NCBI RefSeq assembly: GCF_900089775.1
Contig: NZ_FLOB01000002.1
Coordinates: 248,001 to 312,000, forward strand
Source of the DNA: Marinomonas spartinae
GTDB taxonomy: Bacteria; Pseudomonadota; Gammaproteobacteria; Pseudomonadales; Marinomonadaceae
Reading direction: 5' to 3'
Length of the DNA stretch: 64,000 bases
Shown: positions 1 through 9,277 of the stretch, one piece after another
Numbering within the stretch: position 1 is the stretch's first letter
Layout of the letters: each line of letters begins with the position of its first letter
Position numbers and translations under genes: made by a program
Notes under the pieces: model-generated
Seen by the model: the letters and a program-made list of their open reading frames with translations, nothing else
Told to the model about the DNA's origin: nothing
The model's database searches: none

Positions 1-85
1 AATGCTTCGCAGAAGCTATTTACTAGGATAGATAATCTGTCTTTATTCAACAAAATTTGATGGGTGACTTGGAAGGTAGTGAGTG

Positions 86-1627
86 ATGTCAGCGTTTCAA
101 GTGGAGTCATGCTTTGGTGTTGAGTTGAATTCGGGATTCTTTAATCTTGATGAGATTATTGATCAATTTGGTATTAGAAGTGAGGTTCTTAATCACAAGC
201 GTATTCGTAGCCTGATACGAGCACAAGGGAAAAAAAGTCGTATTGTCAGTGTAGCAATGCGTCAAGTGATCTTTGATTTAGTAAAGCCCGCATTAGAAAC
301 AGATCTGCTACCCTATGACCCTTCTTTTACTTTTGAAAAACTACTGAATACAAAGCGAGAGCGTTTATATGATGCACAAGAGCGCTTTCTGTTGCTTTGT
401 TATTCGATGACTCAAGGGAAAACGGTAAAAAGCTTAAAAAAATTACACGCCTCATTAACCACCAAAGATTGGCGTGATAAAGCCAATGAAGGTCGCAGCC
501 TGTTTAAATATTTCCGTCAAGAGCTTGATGATAATACCCGTGAGTACATTCTCGCCTATAAGGCGAAGCAAGGGGATAAGGTAAAGCAAGTTGAGGAAGA
601 GGTGGATGAGTCTCAGAAAAACGCATTAGCTTCTGTGCCTTCGCGACGTCGAAATAAGGTTAGTTTAGCGGAGAAAAAATTAGCGCCGACTTCATTTAAT
701 GATGAGGTTGTTAAAGCCCTAAAGCTTTTTGAGGATGGTTATCTTTTGCTCAGGGAGCAGACGGACATCGTTAAAACGGGCTCACCATTAGATGTGGATA
801 AACTAAGAGACTTTTGTCAGCGCTTGATTCAGTCTCATACCCGTAACTCCTTTGCTCTGCTTGCTATTCGCCATATAAAAGATGCCTCTACGTACCTAGA
901 GCAACATGCAATCGGGGCGGCCGTACTGGGGATTCATTTTGCCAAAGCCTTAGCATTGTCTGCACCCTATATCGAAGCTATTGCATTGGGTGGGCTACTT
1001 TTTGATCTGGGGCGTTTTCGTTTGCCTATGGCCATCAGTCATAAAGCAGGAAAAATGACAGAAGCCGAATTTGACTTGTTTCGAAAGCACATCACCTTTG
1101 GTGAGCAAATGTTTAAGCTAAGTGACAACATTCCCAAAGTGGTTTATCAAATGTTGATCGATCATCACGAAAGAGTGGATGGCGCAGGGTATCCCCATGG
1201 CAAGCAGGATCAAGAGATCTCTGTATATGGGAAAATAGCTGGCATTATCGACGCCTATGATGCCTTGACCTCACAACAAGTTCATAAGCCGTCCATGGGG
1301 CCATTACGGGCGCGCCAGCAGCTAATAAAAGAGGCTGGACTGGCATTTGATAAATCTCTTTTAGGCGTTTTTCTCAAAAGCATCGGAAGAATACCGGTCG
1401 GTTCTTGTATTGTGCTATCTAATGGTCGTGTGGGGTTTGTATTGACCTTAAATGCTTCTTTGGAGCCTGCCTTAATTCGTCAAGTATATAGCTTGACCCA
1501 TAAGAGCTTCATTACAGTATCGGATATTGATTTGAGTAAGCCTGGCTATTCTCAGGAGAGTACTAAAATTGTCAGAGACATTGCCCCTCAGTCTTTAGGG
1601 ATCCAATTTATTAACTACCTCGCTTAA
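86..1627 (+). CDS. HD-GYP-like protein with a degenerate HD motif
   Basis: The protein (513 aa from ATG 86; a GTG at 83 is the alternative) has an N-terminal half of about 260 residues that I do not recognise, then an HD-GYP-like domain at roughly residues 265-420. HD-GYP proteins normally hydrolyse cyclic di-GMP. The second half of the signature is intact (DHHERVDGAGYP, DAYDALTS). The defining HD pair is changed to Phe-Asp (LLFDLGRF instead of LLHDIGK-), near residues 306-307, and the Lys that normally follows is Arg. Loss of this metal-ligand His suggests weak or no phosphodiesterase activity, so it may sense or scaffold instead. A GGAAGG ribosome site at 71-76 fits the ATG. It lies just upstream of the flagellin genes, which suggests a motility role (inference). 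Confidence 0.8.
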   Translation: MSAFQVESCFGVELNSGFFNLDEIIDQFGIRSEVLNHKRIRSLIRAQGKKSRIVSVAMRQVIFDLVKPALETDLLPYDPSFTFEKLLNTKRERLYDAQERFLLLCYSMTQGKTVKSLKKLHASLTTKDWRDKANEGRSLFKYFRQELDDNTREYILAYKAKQGDKVKQVEEEVDESQKNALASVPSRRRNKVSLAEKKLAPTSFNDEVVKALKLFEDGYLLLREQTDIVKTGSPLDVDKLRDFCQRLIQSHTRNSFALLAIRHIKDASTYLEQHAIGAAVLGIHFAKALALSAPYIEAIALGGLLFDLGRFRLPMAISHKAGKMTEAEFDLFRKHITFGEQMFKLSDNIPKVVYQMLIDHHERVDGAGYPHGKQDQEISVYGKIAGIIDAYDALTSQQVHKPSMGPLRARQQLIKEAGLAFDKSLLGVFLKSIGRIPVGSCIVLSNGRVGFVLTLNASLEPALIRQVYSLTHKSFITVSDIDLSKPGYSQESTKIVRDIAPQSLGIQFINYLA

Positions 1628-1846
1628 TGCTTCTCCCCCTTATGTACACTGAATAGCTCGTATCACAATTGTCTGTTTTTTGTCATGAGTCTTTTTGCTA
1701 ACAACGGATTATTTGTAGTAGATTGCAAATAAGGCCGAAGTGCTTAATTTTTGTACATAGCTTTGCGTACTCTACTGACTTTCTTGTCCTTGTTGTCTTT
1801 AAGTGTAAAGGATTTTGAGGAAAGCAGAAAAAATAGAAAAAAAAGT

Positions 1847-1873
1847 TAAAGATTGCAAATAGAGTGTCGATAA
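1847..1873 (+). promoter_or_regulatory. sigma-28 (FliA) promoter of first flagellin gene
   Basis: TAAA at 1847-1850, exactly 15 bases, then GTCGATAA at 1866-1873, close to the FliA consensus TAAA-N15-GCCGATAA. It lies about 120 bases before the flagellin start. The rest of 1628-1993 holds no gene I can support. Confidence 0.8.
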
Positions 1874-1993
1874 AGGGTATATGGAGTTTGATAACACAAT
1901 TCAAACGAGCATTTGGTAGATCGCTGTATATGTGGATGCCAAGTTGATTTTACAGCGTTATCTCTCTTTTTTTATTATTTAGGAGAAAGCAAA

Positions 1994-2884
1994 ATGGCTT
2001 TATATGTAAACACAAATACTTCTTCTTTAAATGCTCAGAATCAGCTAATGAAATCGGGTAAGTCATTGGATACTGCGTACCAGCGTCTATCATCTGGTTA
2101 CCGCATTAACAGTGCTGCTGATGATGCTGCTGGTTTGCAAATCAGTGATCGTTTGACTTCTCAGGTGAATGGCCTGAATCAATCAGTGCGAAACGCGAAT
2201 GATGGTATTTCTGTTGCTCAAACCGCTGAAGGTGCGTTGAACGAAACAACCAACATGCTACAGCGTATGCGTACTCTATCCATTCAATCTGCTAATGGAT
2301 CAAACAGTGATAAAGACCGTGTTGCGATGCAGCAAGAAATGGGGCAGCTTTCTAAAGAGATAAACCGTGTTGCCAGTACGACGACCTTTGGTGGACGTAA
2401 CCTGCTTAATGGTACTTACGCTGGTGTCTTTCAGGTTGGTGCAGACTCTAACCAAACCATTAGTTTTACACTGGAATCTGGTGGTAATGCGAATTCCATT
2501 GATTATTCAGGAAATGGTGGTTTTACCATGTCTGGGTTGTCAAGCGGTGCAGCAACACCTCAGGTCTCTAAAGATACCGCATCAATTACCACCATGGGTA
2601 ATGCGCAAAGTATGATCAAAGTTATTGATACTATGATCGCGGCAGTAGACTCTAAGCGTGCTGAGTTAGGTGCGGTACAAAACCGATTCTCCTCTACTGT
2701 GAATAACTTGAGTAATATTACCGAAAACGTATCAGCTGCACGTGCACGTATCAAAGATACTGACTTCGCCAAAGAAACGGCTGCTTTAACCAGTGCTCAA
2801 ATTCTTCAGCAAGCTAGTAGTAGTATTCTTTCTCAGGCTAACCAACGTCCTCAAGCGGCTTTGTCTCTATTGGGTGGTCGTTAA
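1994..2884 (+). CDS. fliC: flagellin (filament subunit 1)
   Basis: Flagellin polymerises into the flagellar filament outside the cell after export by the flagellar type III apparatus. The 296-residue product has the conserved N-terminal D0/D1 region (starts [18 protein letters not shown]; contains [17 protein letters not shown]) and C-terminal D1/D0 region (ends ALSLLGGR), with only a short central domain near residues 160-205. The start is the ATG at 1994, behind an AGGAGA ribosome site at 1981; upstream codons in frame are not flagellin-like. A paralogue follows about 690 bases downstream. Transcription is predicted from the sigma-28 promoter at 1847. Ser/Thr residues in the central domain are plausible sites for the glycosylation encoded downstream (inference). 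Confidence 0.95.
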   Translation: MALYVNTNTSSLNAQNQLMKSGKSLDTAYQRLSSGYRINSAADDAAGLQISDRLTSQVNGLNQSVRNANDGISVAQTAEGALNETTNMLQRMRTLSIQSANGSNSDKDRVAMQQEMGQLSKEINRVASTTTFGGRNLLNGTYAGVFQVGADSNQTISFTLESGGNANSIDYSGNGGFTMSGLSSGAATPQVSKDTASITTMGNAQSMIKVIDTMIAAVDSKRAELGAVQNRFSSTVNNLSNITENVSAARARIKDTDFAKETAALTSAQILQQASSSILSQANQRPQAALSLLGGR

Positions 2885-2909
2885 TTAGCATTAGATAGCG
2901 AGTGAAAGT

Positions 2910-2930
2910 AGTACCCTAGGTACTGCTTTT
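2910..2930 (+). terminator. short hairpin after flagellin 1
   Basis: AGTACC/GGTACT stem of 6 bp with loop CTA, followed by GCTTTTCTTCTCTT. It lies 26 bases after the flagellin stop. Small, but in the right position for a first terminator. Confidence 0.5.
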
Positions 2931-2988
2931 CTTCTCTTAAATTTATTTATTTCAAGCGGCTCCTATTCTCTTGGGGAAAGCGGCTTTT

Positions 2989-3020
2989 GGCCAGATGAAA
3001 GTGTTTCATCTGGCTTTTTT
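2989..3020 (+). terminator. Rho-independent terminator after flagellin 1
   Basis: Perfect 11-bp stem GCCAGATGAAA / TTTCATCTGGC with a GTG loop, followed by a run of six T. A classic intrinsic terminator that separates the two flagellin units. Confidence 0.9.
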
Positions 3021-3488
3021 GTGCCTAAAATTTGTGTTTTCTGGAGGTTTGCATTTGATAACGAGTGATTAAGTGGAGCTAATACAATACCTGCGGCTGC
3101 GCGCTTTTGTCTCTGGCATGTTAGGCGGATATTTTTCTGTCGCTTGATAGTGTCTGATTTTTATAACATCTGCGTCAGGTGGGTTTTACACTCATTACTA
3201 TTTCGTCGCACCTGCTACTTTGGTTCATAGGGATATGTCTGCCTGTCGATGTTGGATGTATCGATTTCGTGTGTCTATTGGTTCTTTTCGTTTAGAAGGG
3301 AGGGGGCTCCCGTTAGGCTTTTTGTAGTGATAACGAGTCTATTATGCTTCGTTTTTACATTATTTAGACGGTTTTATTGGTCAGGAAATAAATGAAAAAA
3401 AATCATTTATATTAATCAGTTAGGAATATTTTTGCCGATTGAGGTGAAGGTTTTTGCCTGTATTGGGTAAATAAATGCCATGAAACAG
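3021..3488. other. non-coding stretch between flagellin genes
   Basis: I see no gene with coding features on either strand. The short string GATAACGAGT occurs twice (about 3058 and 3329), without an evident function. The stretch ends at the second sigma-28 promoter. Confidence 0.5.
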
Positions 3489-3515
3489 TAAAGTTATTGA
3501 TGTTCTCGTCGATAT
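3489..3515 (+). promoter_or_regulatory. sigma-28 (FliA) promoter of second flagellin gene
   Basis: TAAA at 3489-3492, exactly 15 bases, then GTCGATAT at 3508-3515. It has the same spacing and the same GTCGAT variant as the promoter of the first flagellin gene. It lies 56 bases upstream of the second flagellin start. Confidence 0.8.
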
Positions 3516-3570
3516 TAAGGACGAGTGCTGCTTTTTTGCAGGAATTGTCGAAAACTTTAGGAGGCTATTT

Positions 3571-4452
3571 ATGGCTCTTTATGTAAACACGAATGTTTCA
3601 TCTCTGAATGCTCAGCGTCAGTTGATGAAGTCAGGCGACACGCTAGATGTTGCTTACCAGCGATTGTCTTCTGGGAAGCGTATTAATTCGGCAGCAGACG
3701 ATGCCGCAGGTTTACAAGTATCTAACCGTTTAAGTTCTCAGGTGAATGGGTTGAATCAGTCTGTGCGAAATGCGAATGATGGTATTTCTGTCGCACAAAC
3801 GGCAGAAGGCGCATTGGATGAAACAACTAATATGCTTCAGCGTATACGTACTTTGTCATTGCAAGCCTCTAACGGTTCAAATAGCGATGAAGATAGGAAA
3901 GCCATACAGCAAGAGGTGGGACAACTATCGAAGGAAATTAACCGGGTTGCGTCGGATACTACGTTTGGTGGAAGAAACTTACTTAATGGCACCTACAATG
4001 GCGTCTTTCAGGTGGGTGCTGACTCGAATCAAACGATCAGTTTTAATATGACGAATGCTGGTGCCACTGGGTCTATTGACTTTGCTGGGAATGGTGGCTT
4101 TACTATGTCAGGTCTGTCAAGTCAGGCCTCTTCCCAAGTTAGCATCACTACGGCATCGGTTACGTCCATGACGAATGCGCAAAGTATGGTTTCCGTCATT
4201 GATACGATGATTTCTGCAGTGGATTCTAAGCGTGCGGAATTGGGTGCAATACAGAACCGTTTCTCGTCAACGGTTAATAACCTAAGCAACATCACTGAGA
4301 ATGTGACCGCTGCGCGTGCCCGTATTGAAGATACGGATTTCGCGAAGGAAACCGCAGCGTTAACAAGTGCACAGATTTTGCAACAGGCTAGTTCGTCTAT
4401 CTTATCTCAAGCAAATCAGCGCCCGCAAACAGCGCTGTCTCTATTGAGATAA
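3571..4452 (+). CDS. fliC2: flagellin (filament subunit 2)
   Basis: A second flagellin of 293 residues, strongly similar to the first over both terminal regions ([37 protein letters not shown]). The central variable part near residues 160-200 differs in length and sequence. Its C-terminus is SLLR, lacking the GG before the final Arg in the first copy. AGGAGG at 3560 lies before ATG 3571. It heads a likely unit with flaG, fliD, fliS and the glycosylation genes, partly separated by a hairpin at 4463. Two flagellins in tandem suggest a mixed filament or different expression levels (inference). Confidence 0.95.
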   Translation: MALYVNTNVSSLNAQRQLMKSGDTLDVAYQRLSSGKRINSAADDAAGLQVSNRLSSQVNGLNQSVRNANDGISVAQTAEGALDETTNMLQRIRTLSLQASNGSNSDEDRKAIQQEVGQLSKEINRVASDTTFGGRNLLNGTYNGVFQVGADSNQTISFNMTNAGATGSIDFAGNGGFTMSGLSSQASSQVSITTASVTSMTNAQSMVSVIDTMISAVDSKRAELGAIQNRFSSTVNNLSNITENVTAARARIEDTDFAKETAALTSAQILQQASSSILSQANQRPQTALSLLR

Positions 4453-4462
4453 TTTCACATTA

Positions 4463-4493
4463 TAGAAAGCTGAGGGGCTACCTCAGCTTTCTA
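4463..4493 (+). terminator. hairpin between flagellin 2 and flaG
   Basis: Perfect stem TAGAAAGCTGAGG / CCTCAGCTTTCTA with loop GGCTA. The T content downstream is low, so it may be a partial terminator or mRNA-stabilising hairpin that raises flagellin over the downstream genes. Confidence 0.7.
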
Positions 4494-4515
4494 TGTGTTA
4501 TGAGAGGTTCAGACT

Positions 4516-4935
4516 ATGTCGATCAGTTCAAGTGATATTTCTAAACATACGTTAAGTTCATTACCGATAAGGCCCGAACAGCGTAATTCTGATAATTTTC
4601 ATGTACGGAATCAGTCAGAGGCTAAAGTTGTCCAGACTTTGTCCGATACCAATAAAACAAATAAAGAAGATTCGAAAGAACAAACCTTTTCAGACAAGAT
4701 AGAGCCAAATCAAGTAAAACAAATGAACACCAAGATGGCTCAGTTGAATTTTCATCTATCGTTTGAAATGAGCAAAGACAGTAATGAAAAAATCGTCAAG
4801 GTGATCGACCAAACCACGGGGGATGTTGTTCGTCAAATTCCTTCGGAAGAGTTTATAAAAATGTCGAAGCGGATTGATGATATTATTAGTCAGCTACGTG
4901 ACATCAAAGGTACCATTGTCAACAGCAAAGTATGA
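4516..4935 (+). CDS. flaG: FlaG family flagellar protein
   Basis: A 139-residue protein with a Lys/Asn/Ser-rich variable N-terminal half and a conserved FlaG C-terminal half: LNFHLSFEMSKDSNEKIVKV, then DQTTGDVVRQIPSEEF, then a terminal helix. FlaG proteins occur beside flagellin and FliD and affect filament length; the mechanism is not settled. It starts at ATG 4516, 64 bases after flagellin 2, and is followed by fliD after 42 bases. Confidence 0.9.
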   Translation: MSISSSDISKHTLSSLPIRPEQRNSDNFHVRNQSEAKVVQTLSDTNKTNKEDSKEQTFSDKIEPNQVKQMNTKMAQLNFHLSFEMSKDSNEKIVKVIDQTTGDVVRQIPSEEFIKMSKRIDDIISQLRDIKGTIVNSKV

Positions 4936-4977
4936 TTTGATATATTTAGTAATTTGTAATGCATCAGGAGAGTAGAT

Positions 4978-6420
4978 ATGCCAGTTGGCTCATTGGGTAT
5001 GGGATCGGGTCTAGACTTGGACTCTCTCGTCAAAAAAATGGTGAGTGCTCAGCGAGACCCAAAAGTTAAGCTGTATCAGGACAAAATCCATGGCTATGAC
5101 GCTAAATTATCTGCTCTTGGGACAGTCGGTGCATCGATAGACAAATTCAAATCATCCGTGGAAAAACTGAATAACAAAGAAAGTTTTGAAGGGCGTAATA
5201 CGCAGATTGATCAGCCTGACGACAAAAAAGTATTGGATGTTACTGCGGGCCCGACAGCGTCAAACTCTTCTTATGAAATCAGTGTAGATCAGACGGCTAA
5301 AGGTAGCCGAATCATATCTAAACCCAATATATTTCATTCTGAGAGTGATGTAATTACGGCTCGTGGTGGAAAGTTGAACCTAAGTGCTGGTAATGAATCA
5401 TTTTCAGTAGATGTGGACCCAGGAACGACTCTGGCCCAGTTAAGAAAGAAAATTGATAACGCCAAGGATAATTTTGGGGTCTCTGCCAACATCATCGATG
5501 ACGGAAAAGGTCATTTGTTTTTTACTGTTACGTCAGATAAAGAAGGCGATAATAACTCCATCAGTATTACCAATACAAAGACCCCGTTGGGCAAACTACC
5601 CATTTCAGATACGTTAACAAAAGACGGTAAAGATACCTTAGAAAAGCCTCCTGTTAATTCGGATGGTTTGTCATTAGACAGTGTGTCTACCTCAGGTTTA
5701 TCTGCTGGCATGGTCATGCTGCAAGGAGATCAGGCCCGTGATGCAATGATCACAGTGGATGGTATCCAAATTCGTAATGATAGTAATAAATTTGATAAGG
5801 CAGTATCCGGTTTAACCATTGATGCACTGGCATTAACAGATAAACCGACCAAGGTGAATGTGACGCAGGATGAGAAATCCGTTAAGGACACTATTCAGGG
5901 GTTTGTCTCGTCATACAATGAATTAATTGGCGTTTTAAAAAAGAGTACCTCCAAGGGGGCTGTGCTAAATAGCAATAGTATGATTCGAAATTTACAGTCT
6001 TCTTTAACGAATAGTTTAATGATGACTCATGCTGGTCCTGGTAAGTTGAATAATATTTTTGACTTAGGTGTGAAAATTGGCAACGACGGAACATTAAGTC
6101 TCGATCAAAATAAGCTCGATAAAGTCATGTCCACAAGTTATGACGAGCTTCCTGGTTTGTTTACGGGTAACGATGGCTTGGCAAAATCCCTTGAAAAAGT
6201 TCTGGATAACTATACCGGTAGAGATGGAATGAATGCCACGTTAAAGAACTCTATCGAAAAGTCGAAAGATGATACTGAAGAAACAATGAAGAACTTTGAA
6301 CATCGAATGAAGAGTTATGAGTCATCATTGCGAGATAAATTTACACATTTAGACTCTCGGCTTTCTGAGATGAAAGCACAAGGGAACTATCTAAATAATG
6401 CACTAGAAAAAATGAAGTAA
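4978..6420 (+). CDS. fliD: flagellar filament cap protein FliD
   Basis: FliD forms the cap at the filament tip and guides folding of exported flagellin. The 480-residue product begins with the conserved GLGSGLDLDSLV-type segment (here GSLGMGSGLDLDSLVKKMV), carries the internal flagellin hook-like repeat region near 60-300, and ends in a helical FliD C-terminal domain (about 300-480) rich in Lys/Glu/Asn. The length is usual for the family. A good AGGAGAG site precedes ATG 4978. It sits between flaG and fliS, the standard order. Confidence 0.92.
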   Translation: MPVGSLGMGSGLDLDSLVKKMVSAQRDPKVKLYQDKIHGYDAKLSALGTVGASIDKFKSSVEKLNNKESFEGRNTQIDQPDDKKVLDVTAGPTASNSSYEISVDQTAKGSRIISKPNIFHSESDVITARGGKLNLSAGNESFSVDVDPGTTLAQLRKKIDNAKDNFGVSANIIDDGKGHLFFTVTSDKEGDNNSISITNTKTPLGKLPISDTLTKDGKDTLEKPPVNSDGLSLDSVSTSGLSAGMVMLQGDQARDAMITVDGIQIRNDSNKFDKAVSGLTIDALALTDKPTKVNVTQDEKSVKDTIQGFVSSYNELIGVLKKSTSKGAVLNSNSMIRNLQSSLTNSLMMTHAGPGKLNNIFDLGVKIGNDGTLSLDQNKLDKVMSTSYDELPGLFTGNDGLAKSLEKVLDNYTGRDGMNATLKNSIEKSKDDTEETMKNFEHRMKSYESSLRDKFTHLDSRLSEMKAQGNYLNNALEKMK

Positions 6421-6449
6421 CGTTTAAACTGTAATAAATGGGGTTGTTT

Positions 6450-6884
6450 ATGTACGAGAAAAAAGGGATTCATGCTTATAGACAAGACTCTTTGAAGTCT
6501 GATTTGGCATCAGCTGATCCTCATCGAGTCATTCAGCTCTTGATGCAAGGAGCTTTAGAGCGTTTGGCGCTTGGTAAAGGGTTCATAGAGCGGGGGGACT
6601 TGCAAGGTAAAGCTACAGCATTGACCAATGCCGTTGAAATTATTAATGGCTTGCGTGATGCTTTGGATCGCGATACTAACCCAGAGCTTGTCGATAATTT
6701 AGACTCCCTGTATGACTATATGACGGTCAAAATCAATGAGGCCAGCGCAACACGTGATACTAGCATTATTGATCATGTGATGGAGTTATTGCTACAGGTC
6801 AAAGGGGCTTGGGATCAAATCTCTGAAGCGGATAAACAGAAAGCCTATGCTGATAGAGCGGAAGCCCGTGTGGGTATTGCTTAA
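6450..6884 (+). CDS. fliS: flagellin export chaperone FliS
   Basis: FliS binds newly made flagellin in the cytoplasm and prevents early polymerisation. The start chosen is ATG 6450 (MYEKKGIHAYRQDS, 144 aa), matching the usual short FliS N-terminus and lying 5 bases after GGGGT; an ATG at 6438 would add four residues without a ribosome site. Conserved features include DPHRVIQLLMQGALERL and the all-helical body ending in ADRAEARVGIA. It overlaps the next gene by the TAATG junction at 6882-6886, showing translational coupling. Confidence 0.92.
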   Translation: MYEKKGIHAYRQDSLKSDLASADPHRVIQLLMQGALERLALGKGFIERGDLQGKATALTNAVEIINGLRDALDRDTNPELVDNLDSLYDYMTVKINEASATRDTSIIDHVMELLLQVKGAWDQISEADKQKAYADRAEARVGIA

Positions 6885-7177
6885 TGCTGGATACGGCCTA
6901 TCTTGTCGAATTGACGGATGAGCTAGAAGCGAGTGTTCAAGGCCAGGATGTTGATAGTATTTTACAGTTTTGTGAGCAACATGATGCGTTTATACGATCA
7001 ATCCAGCCTTCGAATGATGCAGGTGTGAATCAAGCGATTAAAGAGTTTGCTCAAGTTCATCAGCGTGCGCTTGAGCTGGTTGAGAATCTTCATACTGTCA
7101 TGCAAAATGAGCTTTTTAAATCAACTAAAACCCGTCAAGGTGTGATCCAGTACAAGGGCGTAAAGCATGCAAAATGA
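6884..7177 (+). CDS. fliT: FliT-like flagellar chaperone
   Basis: A small acidic all-helical protein of 97 residues, in the position usually occupied by fliT after fliS. FliT binds FliD and, in enterics, FlhDC. Sequence similarity to FliT is weak by eye, so the call rests mainly on size, predicted helices and context. It overlaps fliS at its start and the Maf gene by 11 bases at its end, so the three genes are probably cotranslated. Confidence 0.6.
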   Translation: MLDTAYLVELTDELEASVQGQDVDSILQFCEQHDAFIRSIQPSNDAGVNQAIKEFAQVHQRALELVENLHTVMQNELFKSTKTRQGVIQYKGVKHAK

Positions 7178-9275
7178 GGGGCAATGGGCCGACACCGTGC
7201 CAACGGAAGAGTATCTTTCTCTTTTGCAACAAGGTCTTCACCGTATAAAAGAACACGAGTCAGAGCTCAATAATCGATATGCTAATAATATGGCCGTTTT
7301 TGCTGAGGTGATGCCGCATATCTATGAAGCGTTTCAATCCTATACACCAGATAACCCTTTTTTCTATATGGAAGCAAACGGCGACCTGAATCTTTTTCGC
7401 AAAGATGTTGGTGTGCCCTTTTTTTCCGATGAGCCTAAAAAACAATCACAAAAAAAAGTCTTGGCCTCACTTCGCTCTCCTAATAAAACATTTTTAAATT
7501 TAGATAAAACAGAGAATCACCCAAGCCGTCACGTGTTTTATAGCAATAAAATGATGGATGTGGCTTCTGCGCAAGCTCAAGGACTTGCTAAACAAGAGAG
7601 CATAACCCAGTTCGTGGGATCCGCCGTTTTTTTTGGCATTGAACTTGGTTATCAGCTAGAAGCTTTTCTTGAGTGTCGGGAGGTGAAGCATCTTTATCTA
7701 TATGAGCGAAATTTAGATTGTTTTTATTACTCCTTATTTGCAATTGATTGGCTACCGATACTGGAAAAGTTTAATCGAGATGGTCGCACCATTTATTTTT
7801 CTCTAGGTGTGGATGCTGAAGATTTTACGGATAAATACATACTTCAGTTGGCCGAAAATGGTTATTTTATGGCGCCGGAAACCTTCTTGCACGTTGCCTA
7901 CAGTAGTCCTGAAAACAATCAAGCTATCCACTATTTTAAACAACATTATGTTCGTCAGGTGATGGGGTGGGGGTTTTTTGACGATGCATTGATTGGCATT
8001 GCTCAGGGGCTGCGATCTTTACCCAATACTCGTTTAGCTCGTTTTAAAGGGCGTAATGAGCTCCCGAAATGGGTATTGGATATCCCTGTTTTTATCTTAG
8101 GTAATGGGCCATCTCTTGATCAAGGTATTGACTTGGTAAAAGAGGTGCGAGATCAAGTCCTAGTGATTAGTTGTGGTTCCACCATCAACACGCTTAAAAA
8201 ACTGGGTGTCACGCCAGATATTCATGTGGATATCGAGCGCATGAAGCAAACCGTCGACAAGTTTGTTTTTTTGGATCAAGACTATCTAGATCAGATCTGG
8301 GGGCTGTCTGTTGATGTAATGCACCCCGAGTATTTTCAATATTTTAAGCATTCTGGTATGGGGCTAAAGCCTGGGGAGGCCATTACAACCTTGATTCTGC
8401 ATCAAGCCCGTGCCCAAGGAGATATGGAAGAGTATGTTCAGCTAAACTTTTGCAATCCAGTGGTTGCTAACTTGGCGTTATCTTATGTGCACTTGTTTGG
8501 CTTTAATACAGTTTATTACCTTGGGGTCGACAATGGTTTCAAGGACAAAGGCAGTCACCATTCTATCCACAGTGGTTATTATAAAGATGGCAAAGAGTCC
8601 GGCTTTCAGAGTTTTCAAGATGCCTCTTTAATTCAACGTGAGGGTAACTTTGGTGATGTGATCTATGCGACAAATATTATGGATACATCTCGGGTTCAGT
8701 TAGAGTCCTTAACGCGGCTTTTGAAGAAGCGTCGAGGGTTTAATAGCTATAATTTATCTGATGGCGCGAAAATCGAAGGGGTTGAGCCACTCAAACCAGA
8801 GGATCTAATGATATTAGATCCTAAGATTGACCACAAAACCGTGATTCAGCTACTGGATCAATGTTTTTTTACCGAACCGCCAGCCAGTGTGCTAAAAGAG
8901 GCGCCAGAAACGCTCATTTCTATCGAAGATTTTTATAAAATAGCTAAGCTTTTGCAGCAAGGTTGGGATGATACCGTCACAACCCGTGAAGCCGTATGTG
9001 ATTTATTGTGGTCCCATCACCGTAGACTGTTTTTTCTTCGTGCCAGTGTACATTGCCATATTCATGATTTGCTTATTGGTTCCTTTACCTATTCCGCCTT
9101 CTTGATCATAAAGTTTATTTTCGCACACGAGGATGAGGCTGAAGCCGTGCGTCGTGCACGTAAGATGTTTGATGTTTGGTGTGAATTTTTAGACGAAATG
9201 CCAAGCATGTTACAGCAGGCGTCTGACTTTATAGACAAAGGTAATGATCACCTTATAACCTTTTACAACGGTTAA
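7167..9275 (+). CDS. motility-associated glycosyltransferase (Maf, MAF_flag10/DUF115)
   Basis: Maf proteins attach nonulosonic acids such as pseudaminic acid to Ser/Thr of flagellin in the cytoplasm before export. The 702-residue product has the central MAF_flag10 domain at about residues 300-500. This includes a nucleotide-sugar-binding core (PVFILGNGPSLDQG, VISCGSTINTLKKLGVTPDI, VDIERM) and a conserved GVDNGFKDKG segment. The flanking regions are helical and less conserved. It directly precedes pseI (2 bases between stop and start), which ties it to pseudaminic acid as the sugar donor (inference). Confidence 0.88.
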   Translation: MQNEGQWADTVPTEEYLSLLQQGLHRIKEHESELNNRYANNMAVFAEVMPHIYEAFQSYTPDNPFFYMEANGDLNLFRKDVGVPFFSDEPKKQSQKKVLASLRSPNKTFLNLDKTENHPSRHVFYSNKMMDVASAQAQGLAKQESITQFVGSAVFFGIELGYQLEAFLECREVKHLYLYERNLDCFYYSLFAIDWLPILEKFNRDGRTIYFSLGVDAEDFTDKYILQLAENGYFMAPETFLHVAYSSPENNQAIHYFKQHYVRQVMGWGFFDDALIGIAQGLRSLPNTRLARFKGRNELPKWVLDIPVFILGNGPSLDQGIDLVKEVRDQVLVISCGSTINTLKKLGVTPDIHVDIERMKQTVDKFVFLDQDYLDQIWGLSVDVMHPEYFQYFKHSGMGLKPGEAITTLILHQARAQGDMEEYVQLNFCNPVVANLALSYVHLFGFNTVYYLGVDNGFKDKGSHHSIHSGYYKDGKESGFQSFQDASLIQREGNFGDVIYATNIMDTSRVQLESLTRLLKKRRGFNSYNLSDGAKIEGVEPLKPEDLMILDPKIDHKTVIQLLDQCFFTEPPASVLKEAPETLISIEDFYKIAKLLQQGWDDTVTTREAVCDLLWSHHRRLFFLRASVHCHIHDLLIGSFTYSAFLIIKFIFAHEDEAEAVRRARKMFDVWCEFLDEMPSMLQQASDFIDKGNDHLITFYNG

Positions 9276-9277
9276 TT

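Noticed and set aside
1698-1904. Minus-strand 68-codon frame before the first flagellin.
   Set aside because: Low-complexity Phe-rich product that overlaps the sigma-28 promoter; no ribosome site or family resemblance.
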